DNA of 64,000 nucleotides from Thinopyrum elongatum (GCA_011799875.1 CM022297.1:442295292-442359291), one strand, 5' to 3'; shown: positions 11,251 through 22,423, counted from the stretch's first letter. Program-made: numbers and translations. Notes: a model not told the origin generated them from the sequence alone.

Positions 11251-11788
11251 GAGATATACTCTGAACACTGGAGAATGGTGATGCCCTCATTTAGCCCACC
11301 AGCAGTTCGAGACAGTAAACAATTCGAAACAACGATATATACAACATTCAAACACTGACTAGTGACTACTACTGACATAAATAGCAAGACATCATAGTTC
11401 ATAAGAAGTCTTGCTACACCACCAAAATGCACCTATCTGCAGTGCTCAGACTCTCGTGATCCAGACAAGAATGACATTCTAAATAGAGGCAACTATTACA
11501 TAGTAAGAGTGACATAGACAAGGATGACCAAATGACAAGGAATCAATATGTATAACAAAAGAGAGAACTACCCATCCAGAACAAGCAGCAAAGACAACAA
11601 GTCATTCGAAGAGGGATGATCCAACACCATCATAATTTGCAGCCCCGCTTCAGCCACCAGTGATTCGAAGACACCAGTACTCCACCCTTTCGACGTAATA
11701 GCCCAATTACCTATCAACCTGAAGGCTTGAACCACATCACTGCCTGTCGGGCTTGAGACATCCAAGGGTCAAAGTTAATCCAGATGCC

Positions 11789-13826
11789 TTAGTCATTCTC
11801 ACCTTCTTTTGGCTGCAGGTTGTATCGTTGACAATCAGGGGAGTCTACTCCCGAAGTCCTAGGGCTCGCCATGTAGACACAGTTTTCCCTAGCAAACAGA
11901 GCGTCTCTGTCATCAAGGTCCTTGCCAACGGTGATCTCATGGTTAATTGGATAACTGAGTCCGAGAAAAAGAGAGTGTGAACCAAGGCTGTTTACCCGCC
12001 TCCAACTCAAAAATCCTGAAGGCCCCAACAAGCTGGTATCCTGCTCATAGACGTAGCAGCCATTGTCTAGATACTCACGTATTTCACGGTGCTTGTACAC
12101 AGTGGGGTTTTTGCAATATAACTTTTCCGGCTCATGTGTGCGAATGATCATCAGTCTTTTGCCATCGTCTGATCGAGCGAGGAACCAGTTGTGCTTCTCT
12201 GTTTTTGGCAAAGGTGGTGTGATTACAAAGGGCAGTAACTGTAGGGACACTGCATCATATCAAAAAGGACAGGCATTGTTAATGTAAGATCAGCATTGTT
12301 CAGAGTATGAGTAGGATAATGCAAGAAACAACATTGATCTGTCCCTGTTGGAACTGAGAGGAAAATACAGGGAAATGTATACCGGGTTCGAAAATATAGA
12401 AGTGCCATGCATGGTTATACTCATGTTATCTCGCAATCCATTCTTCACAGGAAACTACCATGTCACGCATGTTATGTAATCATGTTCTGTCCTCACAAAC
12501 AAATTCTTCAAGGAAACTAACAGACCATGCATTGTTATATACTCATGTTCTGTGGGCAAATTTTTTGTGAGGATATTATTCTGGCCATTGATTGCTGAAG
12601 GGCGAATAGAGGTATGTACACATGGTAAGCATTACAGGATTTCACTACTTCCAAATATAGAGTTCTCCATATGCCCATTTACTTCCCTAATGTATGGTTA
12701 GATGAAATCAACAGTGTGATGCATGTTTCTACATCATGAAAATGAGGAAACTAACATGGCTATTGATACACACTCATATTTAGTAGTATATAGATTACTA
12801 TAAAGTAAGTAGAATATCCATATCTTCCTAACCGTTTGATTATTCAAGGGTACAAATTGGCTGTAATGACATGGTCACAATCGCATGAATTAACTCATTC
12901 CAAATATAGCTAATTTACGGTGTCTCTAATACATTGCCATAGTTCTACTCAAATTCTGCTCAAACAGGGATATGCCAATCATCATGAAAAGTTCAAACAT
13001 TGTCATGGTGTTATCATTAAAATCAGACGAAAACAACTTACACGCGCCGTCCCAGCAATACGTGGTGCCATATGCTTTGTCGATCGCGTAGATGATGCCA
13101 TTGTGTTCAATAGCATCACAGAAGTGTGTATCAGCTTTGACGATCCACTGCGAGGTGAGTTGTCTCCAGCTAAAGAAGGCACTGGCGAAAAGATAGGCGA
13201 GTACGCGGTCGAACAAGGCAATTAGCTTGAACTCTGCATAATCCGCATATCATGTGGGCACTTGGCAGATTACAATCTTCTGCAAAACAAGGTCCGTCCA
13301 ACTAACGTGGTAATCTAGATGACTTGGACCACGACGGTAACACCGTACATACTCCAACGGAGGAAGGATAATCTCATGGGAGGTCTGGAAGTTCACGAGC
13401 ACCAAATTTTTCCCGTCTTCTCTAACGGCAGCCATCTAGTGGGAGTTCATGCCGCCCCAGTACATAACTGCCAAGAAGTTTCGGGCGATGGTGATCGGAT
13501 CGAAGTCTAGGGAAATGATGTATGGCGACCCACTATATACCTGCAAAGAAGTTTCGGCTAATGGAGGTTGGATTGAAGTCGAGGGGCATCATGTACGCCT
13601 CCGTATCATGGTGAGCAAATCTCGCTAGACCAGATAGCAGAAAGCAGGGTGTCTTGAAAAGCTGAGGCCTTGCTTCGACGATGGCCGCGTGCATGTCCCT
13701 CGAGCATGCAGCCAGCCACACGGTGCTCAACATATCCATACACGAACAACAGAGGTCGAGGATGTCACTGGGGAGATTGCTCCAATCGCGGCTCATATGG
13801 ATGCTGCGCGGTTCGTGTTCGGCCAT
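11789..13826 (-). pseudogene. F-box protein with DUF295 domain, disrupted
   Basis: The start is the ATG at 13824-13826. The N-terminus has an F-box-like core (WSNLPSDILDL, then a Cys-rich helix and RPQLFKTPCFLL). The first exon runs to 13042, where a canonical GTAAGT donor follows WDGA. The intron is 12250-13041 with acceptor TGATGCAG. The last exon, 12249-11789, carries the DUF295 hallmark LGSHSLFLGLSYP and NCVYMASP. Such proteins are substrate adaptors of SCF ubiquitin ligases. Lesions: a 73-bp tandem duplication (units near 13475 and 13548) that shifts the frame, an in-frame TAG at 13436-13438, and a TGA at about 13250. The reading frame on both sides of the last two stops is the same. Dead as read. 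Confidence 0.75.
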
Positions 13827-14850
13827 GGTCAAGTTTGGAAGGTGGGGTTTTTGGGGGCTTGATTTACAGGGGATAAGGCTCTCGGTGCTGGAGTGGCTAG
13901 CGAGGGAATAGTGGTACTGGGGGAGGCGAGCAAGGCGAGGGTACACGGGGGCACAGTGAGATGATGAAGAGTGACCTCAGGATCTCTGGCGAGACGGAGA
14001 TGGAGATGGAGTGGTGCTAGGGGAGAGGGAGATGAGGCGAGGCATGCTATACAACGGCGGTGACAGTGACTACACAGTGCACAAGGTGAGGCTGACTTTG
14101 GTAACCCGAACACGCCGCCTGGACTAGTGTCACCTCGGGCGCAGGGTCTTGTCACTTCACTGTGAGGACTGGATGAATAATAGTATTTCGACCATCAAGT
14201 GTACCACAGTTGTACTACTACTAGTAGTAACATACTGAGTAGTACTGTATAGCGGAAATAGGTCTCCCATGCTAGCATGCCTCTGGGTTCACTTCATCGT
14301 CCAGGTAGCATCCATATTGTGAGCAGAACCAAATTCTCGTGCATGCGGAAGCGCGAAGAAGGGCTTTTTCTTTTTTTAGGATAATCGCATATATTCCTTA
14401 ACCAGAAAAGGTTGTGTCTCGCAGGCACGCGCCAATATCAATCCGAACCAGCTACGACATATATTTTTGTGCAACGAGATGGATATGTTTGTATTGTTCG
14501 TCCACCCAAGTGGGTTTTGTGTAGCTCCCACCTGTCAGGAGGGGTGCAGAAATAAAAAGTAATCATAAAATGTTTCGCCACGGTGATTCGAAAGAGTGAC
14601 CTCAACTAACCAGTGGCACATGTAGCGATAGAAGGATGGGCACGTACACGGACACGGACCACTCCTCAGTACGCTACCCACATAGCCTTTTTGTTTTGCA
14701 GGTTGGTCTACCTAGCCATCTAATCAACTGCCTGCATGCCACTTCTCCCATTTACTTCTCCATCGGGAACCGATTTTCCGCGGCTTCTTAACCTCTCCTT
14801 CATTTGCATTCAAACCCCACTGGACTAGATTCACATCCTCCTTGAGTAAT
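13827..14850. other. Intergenic stretch, no gene supported
   Basis: A GC-rich part at 13830-14150 gives several overlapping frames without family features. The rest is mixed intergenic sequence with short TAG/TAC runs near 14213. Confidence 0.5.
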
Positions 14851-14962
14851 TCCCAAGCCCCTTTAAATAATCATCTTCTTCAGTTAGACTAGCCATCTTA
14901 ATCCTAATTCTCCAAACCATAGCCCTCCGGTCCAGCGGTTCCAACTGGCGAAAGAGATCCCT

Positions 14963-15715
14963 ATGCAGGTTTTTAGTGTCAAACATGTCCTCGTCGAAGG
15001 CTCGTTGAGCATAGTTGCCACCGTCACCGACCACCCAAGGGTTGTTCGGGAATGGATCAACAATCTATCCAACTCCCTCCAAAAGGTGGAGATGAAGGTC
15101 GTCGGTCTCGACGCAGAGTACACGGAGCGTGCCACTGGGAAGATCCAACACACCGTCGTCCTTCAGCTGTGCCTCAAAGATGAAGTTTTGGTGTATCACA
15201 ACATACACGCGCCCTCCATACCAGGTGAGCTCCACGATTTCATGTATCGGGAGGACATATACTTCTATGGGGCAGCCACCGAAGGGGACAAAGAGAAGCT
15301 GGCGCCGTACAACCTTGACTTGAAAAACATCGCTGACCTACAAACCAGAATTCCTATAAACGATTGTGATAAAAAAACACCATCCCTGTTCGACGTAGCA
15401 AATTCTATGCTCGGAACAAATCTTGAGAAGGGTGACGAGACGCTGGAATTAAGGTCGTCTGGATGGGAGAATTATCCCTTGACCTACGAGCAGATAAAAT
15501 ATGCTGCCCTCGATGCCCGTGTGAGTTTCGAGATAGCTGCAAGGTCGAAAGAGCTTGTTGTGAAGCCGTCTCCCACAGAAAATGAGAAGAAGAAGAAGAA
15601 GAAGAAGAAGAAGAAGAAGAAGAAGAAGAAGAAGAAGAAGAAGAAGAAGAAGAAGAAGAAGAAGAAGAAGAAGAAGAAGAAGAAGAAGAAGAAGAAGAAG
15701 AAGAAGAAGAAATAA
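14963..15715 (+). CDS. 3'-5' exonuclease-like protein (DEDDy, WRN/RNase D type) with poly-Lys tail
   Basis: This is one open frame of 250 codons from the ATG at 14963. The three exonuclease motifs are visible: DxE in VVGLDAEYT (about residue 50), the second-Asp region in FYGAATEGDKEKL, and Y-x3-D in YAALDARVSFEI (about residue 185). Spacing and total core length (about 205 residues) fit the small single-domain plant relatives of the Werner exonuclease, which trim 3' ends of nucleic acids. A TTTAAATA string at about 14862 could be the TATA box. From about residue 206 the frame consists almost only of Lys, because it runs through an AAG microsatellite to a TAA at 15713-15715. Catalytic residues appear intact, so it could be functional. 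The normal C-terminus is probably replaced or extended by the repeat. Confidence 0.75.
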   Translation: MQVFSVKHVLVEGSLSIVATVTDHPRVVREWINNLSNSLQKVEMKVVGLDAEYTERATGKIQHTVVLQLCLKDEVLVYHNIHAPSIPGELHDFMYREDIYFYGAATEGDKEKLAPYNLDLKNIADLQTRIPINDCDKKTPSLFDVANSMLGTNLEKGDETLELRSSGWENYPLTYEQIKYAALDARVSFEIAARSKELVVKPSPTENEKKKKKKKKKKKKKKKKKKKKKKKKKKKKKKKKKKKKKKKKKK

Positions 15716-15728
15716 GAAGAAGAAGAAG
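15584..15728 (+). repeat. (AAG)n microsatellite
   Basis: An almost pure AAG/GAA run of about 145 bp overlaps the 3' end of the exonuclease-like ORF. A single change within it makes the TAA stop. The minus-strand poly-Ser and poly-Leu frames are shadows. Confidence 0.95.
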
Positions 15729-16035
15729 CTGCACCAGCAGCAAGGCATTATAGATGGATGAACTATTTCCTCTCTTGTAAAAATTATATTTCCTCTCTGT
15801 GTACATTGATATAGATGAACTATTTCGCTGGTGTGCATGTCTTTGGAACAAGTGTACATTGATATAGGTCCGCTTGACTATAATGAACTATTTATCCGCC
15901 TAGTTTTCTCTACTACTACTCCTTGCAGTGAGCGGTATGCAATGCATGTGTCATGTCTACCGCAATGCATGTGTCAGTAGACATGACAGCTTGTCCATGG
16001 AAGTTGAACCACGGCGACCATCACGTTTCTACCAC

Positions 16036-16156
16036 TACCACACGCGATTCCCACGATGCCGCTCCAACCCACAGCACCACGTCGCACGACATGCGCCTCA
16101 CCCCTCTCGGCCCCATGGCTCCTCTGCCTTTGTGTGCATGACATGTGGGCCAGCTG
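16036..16156 (+). repeat. Direct repeat left of the oxidase fragment
   Basis: The CGATTCCCACGATGCCGCTC ... GCGCCTCACCCCTCTCGG ... CATGACATGTGGGCCAGC block recurs with moderate divergence at 16930-17045. A second, shorter partial repeat (GACCATCAAGTTTCTACCAC) lies at about 16167, echoing 16017. Confidence 0.55.
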
Positions 16157-16339
16157 AACTGCGGTGACCATCAAGTTTCTACCACAGCCACACACCATTG
16201 GACGCAGCTTGCATGCTCCGCTCATGGCTCCAATCCGTACTACCGCACCATCCAATTTTCATCCAGCGGCTATGACACATTTCGTCCCGGGCATCACTCC
16301 TCAGCCACAAATATAATAAATAAAATAAAGGCCCGTCTT

Positions 16340-16820
16340 TGCCTTCTACTTCTATAATACAGGTAGTACCCGCCGGTGTGGCCATCTACGCCTCGTAACA
16401 CCCCGACGTCCAATTGTGGCACCCTCGCCATGGCCAGGCCACCACCGGCCGGTTCATCTCGAACGAGTGAGTCGCGAACGCTGCCGCGACAACGGCTAGC
16501 AGGGCATCTCGAACCACACCGATGTCGCTTCCCCATAGCTGACCTACGCTGGCCAGTGGCCGCACGCCGTTGAGCCGCGCGTCAATGTACGATGGCAGGA
16601 ATGGCTCCAGGCTCGCTGGCTCAACTATGTCAAGTACATCACATTGCAAACCGGTATCCATTGAGCAGGTTGCTCCCGCCCACGAGCACACGCCTATATG
16701 TATCCAGCATTCCAGCCTCGCCGCTGAGTGGTACATCCTCGGGACGGTGCAAGTGGTCGGAATCTCGAGCCCAAGTCGAGCTATGTGCCCCGGGTAGATG
16801 ACTGGCTCCCGCCCGAGCTC
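16340..16820 (-). pseudogene. Glyoxal oxidase / galactose oxidase-like gene fragment, frameshifted
   Basis: Leftward translation in changing frames gives PVIYPGH, then VPRMYHSAARL, then RVLVGGSN (next frame), then AAAFATHSFEMN, and finally a segment like VPQLDVGV...GGYYLYY. This order matches the C-terminal part of plant glyoxal oxidases, copper-radical enzymes of the cell wall that make hydrogen peroxide. The RMYHS motif, the GGSN turn and the C-terminal ATHS...N segment (DUF1929-like domain) are expected there. At least three frame changes are needed and the N-terminal half is absent. It is flanked by direct repeats. This is a recognition by motif. Confidence 0.55.
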
Positions 16821-16929
16821 ATCTGAAGCGCGAGCTAGTAAACATCGTGCGGCACGTCACAACAGACAAGCACCTCAACATGCGGGAGTATGGATCGGAG
16901 CATGGGAGGGGAGAAGGCAAGCCTCGTCC

Positions 16930-17045
16930 CACTCGATTCCCACGACACCGCTCGAACCCATGATACCACACGTTCGCCGACCTATGCCTCACCCCTCTTG
17001 GGTTCACCGCCCCTCTGCTTTTATGAGAATGACATGCGGGCCAAC
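16930..17045 (+). repeat. Direct repeat right of the oxidase fragment
   Basis: This is the diverged second copy of 16036-16156 (CGATTCCCACGACACCGCTC, CCTCACCCCTCTTGGG, AATGACATGCGGGCCAAC), in the same orientation. Confidence 0.55.
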
Positions 17046-17203
17046 CGCATTTAGGGTCCACATATCATTGACTCAAAGGCAGGTGCAATAGCCGCTGAAG
17101 CTCGGTCCCATGGGCCCCGAGAGGGAAATGTAACTCCTGCGCTAGGCCTTGTGGTGCTCCCGCAATACGAACTCGTGCCAAACCCAGAATTTGTTTCTTA
17201 CTA

Positions 17204-17420
17204 CTACCAATGTGCCGGCCCATGCGTTCAATGGATCCAAAGTAGTAGAATAATACTTGTTCACAAACTTGAAATATAAACACTCTAGTTTTGATATACA
17301 TATATCAGTAAAAATAAATTATGCTTCACTGAAGACATATTCCTCGGGCTGGTTTGATGAGGTGAGGGGCGGGTGTGGCTAGTTTCAAGATAATAATAGA
17401 TTTTTAAAACATTGGAGCAG
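17204..17420 (-). mobile_element. Degenerate Helitron-like 3' terminus (minus orientation)
   Basis: ACTACCAATGTGCCGGCCCATGCG, followed by GGATCCAAAGTAGTAGAATA and TTGTTCACAAACTTGAAA, parallels the better preserved end at 20870. The shared sequence extends about 200 bp, to CATTGGAGCAGA. The CTAG end itself is mutated. Confidence 0.4.
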
Positions 17421-17719
17421 ATTTTTTTTCTAACATTTTGTAGTGTGGCACGGCATCCGGTGCACCTAAGCGTCTGAAAAAAAAGTGGAGTGCACTCTAA
17501 AGATATTTACATGCTCCCATTTAGTGGAGTGCACTCTAAACACGTTATCTATTTATTTTCTCTAGCCTTTCCTAGCCATGCAACCAAGCCACATAAGCTA
17601 GTCATGCATGCAATCCATAAATTGCAATATACTCCAGCATGCAATGCTGCCACATCATCTTTTTATGCCTGTTAGTCATAGGTTGTTTTTTGCATTAGTC
17701 CAAATATTAATGTTCCATA

Positions 17720-17895
17720 AAACTAAACTCCAAATGTCCGCCAGAGCCGAGGCAGAGGACGTACGACGGGGGCGGTGGAGGCGTCTTCGTAAGAGGAGGA
17801 GAGCTCGAAGGATAATCTTGCACGTCCGCCGCCACCTGCATATCGGCGCGGGACTCCTCGAGCGCCCACTGGAGCTCGCGCTCCTCCAGGGAGCG
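17720..17895 (-). pseudogene. Possible C-terminal gene remnant (Glu-rich helix, Pro-rich tail)
   Basis: The minus strand reads RSLEERELQWALEESRADMQ, then a Pro/Ser-rich stretch. It looks protein-like and resembles the charged-helix segments of Triticeae multicopy proteins. The upstream frame is closed by a TGA just before it. Family unknown. Confidence 0.25.
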
Positions 17896-18003
17896 GCAGA
17901 GTCACAGGATTTTCCTAAACCACGATGGGCACCATGCAGTACTCCTCGTAGCAGGGGGCACGGTGCTTGCATCCCGACTCCTGTGGTACTGTCTGGAGGA
18001 CCC

Positions 18004-18360
18004 TCTCAACCACCTCGTGAGCCGTGAGGATGCCATGCTCGTGGCCGTGCTGTTGGAGCACATGCTCGTGCGCCTAAGCGGCGAGGATGCGATGTTCGCG
18101 GGCGTGCTGCCGGTGCACGCACTCATCCACATCGAGAGTGGCGATGATGCGATGTTCGTGGGCGGCGATGATGCGATGCTCGCGGGCATGCTGCTGGAGA
18201 ACGCGCTCATCCACATTGTGAGCAGCGAGGATGCGATGTTCATGGGCGTGCTGCCGGAGCACGCGCTCGTCCATGTCGAGAGCGGCGACGTTGCGATGTT
18301 CGCGGGCATGCTGCTGGAGAACCCACTCGTCCATGTTGTGAGTGGTGAGGACGTGATGCA
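18004..18360. repeat. 60-bp tandem repeat, open in several frames
   Basis: About five units of 57-60 bp (plus one 24-bp partial unit) read GTGCTGCCGGAGCACGCGCT ... GATGCGATGTTCGCGGGC. Because the unit is a multiple of three, the frames stay open: plus strand (20-residue unit like LPEHALVHVESGDVAMFAGM) and minus strand (unit like DERVLRQHAREHRILAA). Which strand, if any, is translated is unclear. Confidence 0.6.
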
Positions 18361-18959
18361 CCTCCTCGTGACTGACCACGGCGTGCTGCTGGAGCACAGC
18401 TACCCCTCGTGGCCAATGAGGGCGAGCCGCTAGATCACACTGTCCTCCGCATGGACAGTCAGCGTGCACTACTCGCGGCCGTAGAAGGCGTGCTCCACCT
18501 CGGAGATGTCGGAGACTCCGTCCTCTTCCCAGGCCACGGCGCCGTCCACTTCGGCAACGGCTGCGTGCTCCGGTGGGTGTTGTGTCCGTATGGGAGCTTC
18601 GAGCTACAGTACCAGCGGGGGCGGGGGGTGACCTTTTCGTGGTTTCACATGGTCTGGGGAGAAAAATAGAATCGGAAGTAGCAAAATATGTTGGAACATG
18701 TCGGAGGAAGGATGGCAGGAGCAGTACAACAAACATCACATGCGCACCATATTTTGAGAAGGGTTTAATGTAATTTGTGTGAAAATGGGTCTGTGTGATG
18801 TACGAGTAGTACATCCATATCATTGACATTCATGCACACAACAAACATTTGTGTGCATGATTTCACCCTGTTTTCTTATTTTGTTTGGGAGTGGATTTGA
18901 TTTTTGTAATCAGAGCTCATTTTTGTACTTGGTTTCAATTTAGACTATGCATGTATTAT

Positions 18960-19480
18960 TGCGAGAGATATATACAGAGAGAATATTTGTGTGACAAAGA
19001 GGGGGGCGTGGGCAGCGATACCTAACGAGAGAGGGGCATATGCGTGTTCGAAAGACTTTGTGTGTCGTAGAGAGAGGAGTGTCCGAAAGGGAGAGAGAGG
19101 GTGTGTGTGTGTGTGTGTTAGAGAGAGAGAGAGAGAGGTGCATGTAACGTCGGGATCGACAAGGTTACGAGGTTGCGGATATGGGAGAGCGATAGTGTGT
19201 GTGCGATGAAGGGACACACAGACAGCGTCTGTTTGCGTGTGAGAGAGCTGGATAGACCTCGACAACACGGCTGGCTAGGGGTGGAAGGTTATGTGTGGTA
19301 GAAAGAGATAGTAGAGAGACAGATGAATGCTTGTTTGTTGCAAGAAGACCTAACTACATAGACAGGGTAGCAAGAAGAAGAGAATGGCGGTGTGCCTTTT
19401 TGTCATGGGATGGAAGAGAGACCAAGAGACACGCATCGTGTGGAGAGGTGTGTGTGTTTCTAGAGAGAGAGGGAGGCGTG
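18960..19480. repeat. GA/GT-rich repetitive region
   Basis: Multiple GAGAGA and GTGTGT runs are interspersed with short unique words. It is similar in composition and organisation to 34800-35780. No gene is supported here. 19490-19990 also shows no supported gene. Confidence 0.6.
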
Positions 19481-19996
19481 GACCTAAATAATGAGATGGG
19501 TGCTCATGTGTATGTTATAGGGAAGGAATTGTCTAGGTGGTAGTCTTATGATGGCGACCCAATCATTCAATGAGAGTGGGGATAAGTATCAACTTGGTGG
19601 ATTTTGACGTTGACGATCCAGCTATATTGTACCCGGTGATACAAATCGACAATCGTTACTAAACAAATCTTCAATGGACGATGATCTTGTCGTATGCACA
19701 AAATTAACCTGAATAACGAGATGGAGTTCCTCCAAGCAACCAAAGAATTGGCTAGAACTAAGATAATGCAATCGTAATTGCCAATATGAAGTAATTAAGG
19801 ATAATGGTGGGGTTGTTGGTACTGAACAAAAGGCGGAAGTCCTACACACACCCCGCAAATGCAAATTATAGCGAAAACAAACAATGTGTACACAACAACG
19901 CGAGTTCTAACGTAGAAAAAGGGTAGTAGCCTTATTTATATCTATAGACTATATTACTATACTTTTTATTTGTATAGTTATATCTATATCTATTCC

Positions 19997-20215
19997 ACTC
20001 CCTCCGTTTGTAATTTACTCCGCACATATATAGCTTTGACTGCATCCAAATTTTATAAAGCTTGACCGAATTTGGTGAAAACAATATGAACATTTACACT
20101 AACAAATTTACACGATGTGGAAATAAAAACAATGATGAATCAAATGATATGTATTTGGTGGTGTACATGTTAATACTTTTTCCTAGAAATTGTTGAAAGT
20201 ATACAAAGTTTGACT
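19997..20215. mobile_element. Degenerate Stowaway-like MITE, one end recognisable
   Basis: CTCCCTCCGTTTGTAATTTACTCCGCA at 19997 is a Stowaway-type start. AGCTTTGACTGCA near 20032 and AAAGTTTGACTGTA near 20200 form the usual inner inverted segments. The right terminus is not clear. Confidence 0.4.
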
Positions 20216-20870
20216 GTAGAGAAACCCAATATGTGGAGTCAATGCATGTATTTGCACGTACACGATATAAACCGTTGATTGATGTTGATCCAATGGTCCA
20301 GGTGGTTGCGATTCAGAACTACTATAAGTACCCATACATGTTCTTCTCGAACGACCAGCACGACAGTGTGATCGATCCACACAAGAAGCTCTAAATAAGA
20401 CCTCCAGACGTGCCACGTGGCTTCATGGGTGCCCCCACATCATATTATTCATACTACATTGACTGAAATAAAGATAAATCACCCAAAACAAGATCTTCCC
20501 GTTTTTTGTTCCTACGATGCTGTGCCGTGCACGTACCTAGTTGTATAGTGGTAGTAGTAGTAGTAATACAAACTTCGTAGTAGGTGTAGTACGGAGTGCT
20601 CCTACTCTATCAACGAGTCCCATCTGACACCAAATTTCCTGGCTTCCGTGCTACAGCTAGATCTTCCCCTCCTCGTTTTTGTTTTCCAACGCGGTGGGCG
20701 GGGTGTGGTTTGCCGATAGTCCGTTTGCTCAATTGCGGTCTGACATCAAAGTGAAAATGCTAGGCAACAGGCCTTCCCTAGGTATGTGGCATGCCGGACG
20801 GGCCGTGGAGTACTCCCAATTCCCGGGCGTGTGGGGGTGCGACGTGAACGCGGCATGCCTTTTCCTTTTA

Positions 20871-21208
20871 CTAGCAATGTGCCCATGCATTGCAACGGAT
20901 CCAAAGTAGAATAGTACTTGTTCACAAACTTGAAAGAAAACACTCTTGTTTTGATATACATATATACCACCAAAAATATATTACTTTTCACTCAAAATAT
21001 ATTTCTCAGGCTGTTTTGATGAGGTGAGGGAGGGATGAGGTTGCTTTCAAGATAATAAGGGGTTTTCTGCACATTGGAGCAGAGAAGTGGGCTATTGTTG
21101 CAAAAATGCCACAACTTACCTCACAGCCGTTAGATGCAGATCTAATGGTCAGAAATGACGGATGGCAGACACACCACCATCACCAACTGAGTCTTTTATG
21201 GGAGTAGA
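20871..21208 (-). mobile_element. Helitron-like non-autonomous element (minus orientation)
   Basis: In minus orientation it ends with a GTTGCAATGCATGGGCAC-type hairpin region and CTAG, followed by T of the host (plus strand ACTAGCAATGTGCCC at 20870). The likely 5' end is TCTACTCCCATAAAAGACTC at about 21208. The interior (GTTGGTGATGGTGGTGTGTCTGCC, GTGGCATTTTTGCAA) matches the plus-oriented candidate at 34.4 kb. It has no ORF. Such elements depend on rolling-circle Helitron proteins supplied elsewhere. Confidence 0.5.
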
Positions 21209-21853
21209 GAAACATGTATAAATTGTAACATTTGGTTCTACTCCTTGGCATGATCGATAGATAGAAATAACGATTGTTCCCTCAAAAAAAAGATAGAAAT
21301 AATGATTGGAAACGCTATGGCGGGGCTTTTCCCGCCAGATAAGCAGGGTAGTAGCTAGGTTGGCGCATCATCAGTTTCGTCACATGCGGTCCCACATGTT
21401 GTAGTGATATAAAGCCTAGCCAGTGCGCGTTGACCGGGGGGGGCGGAACGACAGTGTGGTATGCGACGGGGAAGGGACATGCTTCATGTACGTGTTCCAG
21501 TTTCTTGTTTTGAACTTGCGAACGTGACAGGCGTGCTGCACGAGTAGTTTTGAATTTATAGGTTCGGTCTTAGTTTTTGAATTTAGGAGTAGTTAATAGG
21601 TCAGATCAAGCATCGAACGTAAATTACGAAGTTGATGGAAAAGGTAAGCACAACTTATAAATTGACAGTAGTTACAGTGATGCATATAATTGCCTCCAAA
21701 TGTGAGCAAAGGGATCGCACATGTGTGTATTGACTGGAACGAGAATGCAATAGCACAATAAGAGTTAAGGCCACGATGATGCGATCGCAGTGGTGGTTAT
21801 AGGAGGAAAGAAGAAAGATGCATCCATCAACGTACGACCTCCTCCTCCTCAAC

Positions 21854-22423
21854 TCAGTGCGTCGGGCCACCGACCGGCAGTTTAGGAGCGGCGGCTTTTG
21901 TGGCGAGGTCAAGGTGCTTCTCAACAAACGCATCCAAGGCTTCCAGCCGGTTGACGAAGGCCAATGTCGTAGTGTCCTCACCGGCCTTATAGATACCTAT
22001 GTACACGACTTCCTCGTACACATGGATGTGTAGGTCGACGAATTCTTGCAGGGCGAGGCACCTCGCGGCGAGCGCGACCTCCAGGTGGACATTCTTCATT
22101 GCGTCGGCGCGCAATCGCAGGGCCACCAGTGCTTGAAAGAGGTTCTCGCCATGGAGGCCAATTAGGGTGGCAGGCAATGACCAGCCCGGGCGCGTGGGCT
22201 AGAGGAGTACGGCGATGTCGTCCACGAGCTTCTTGATGACGGTGAAATTGTTGATGGTGGCAATGATCATCTTGTCCAACTGAGAGTCGTAGCTGGCGTC
22301 GACGATGGCCATGAACCAGCCGGTTGCCAACATCGTCTGGAGACGATCCTCGGTGCCATGCCACAGGCCGGTGTCGTGCACCATCTGGCACAGCCGCTGG
22401 CCGCTCGCGCGCATCGCCGCCAT
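21854..22423 (-). pseudogene. Unknown helical protein gene with one in-frame stop
   Basis: The ATG at 22421-22423 (MAAMRASGQRLC) lies about 85 bp downstream of a TATAAAG on the same strand. The frame runs to a TAG at 22199-22201 and then continues in the same frame to 21854. The two halves (ATINNFTVIKKLVDDIAVLL, and after the stop LHGENLFQALVALRL, LALQEFVDLHIHVYEEVV, LEALDAFVEKHLDLA) read as amphipathic helices without low complexity. I do not recognise the family. The simplest view is one intronless gene of about 190 codons with a nonsense change. A 74-residue product is the alternative. Confidence 0.45.

Noticed and set aside
15405..15859. Poly-Ser and poly-Leu frames on the minus strand
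   Set aside because: Translation of the AAG microsatellite in the other strand.
21390..21410. GTTGTAGTG string as the right end of the first CACTA element
   Set aside because: The bases inside do not mirror the left terminus, and the flank does not match TGA.
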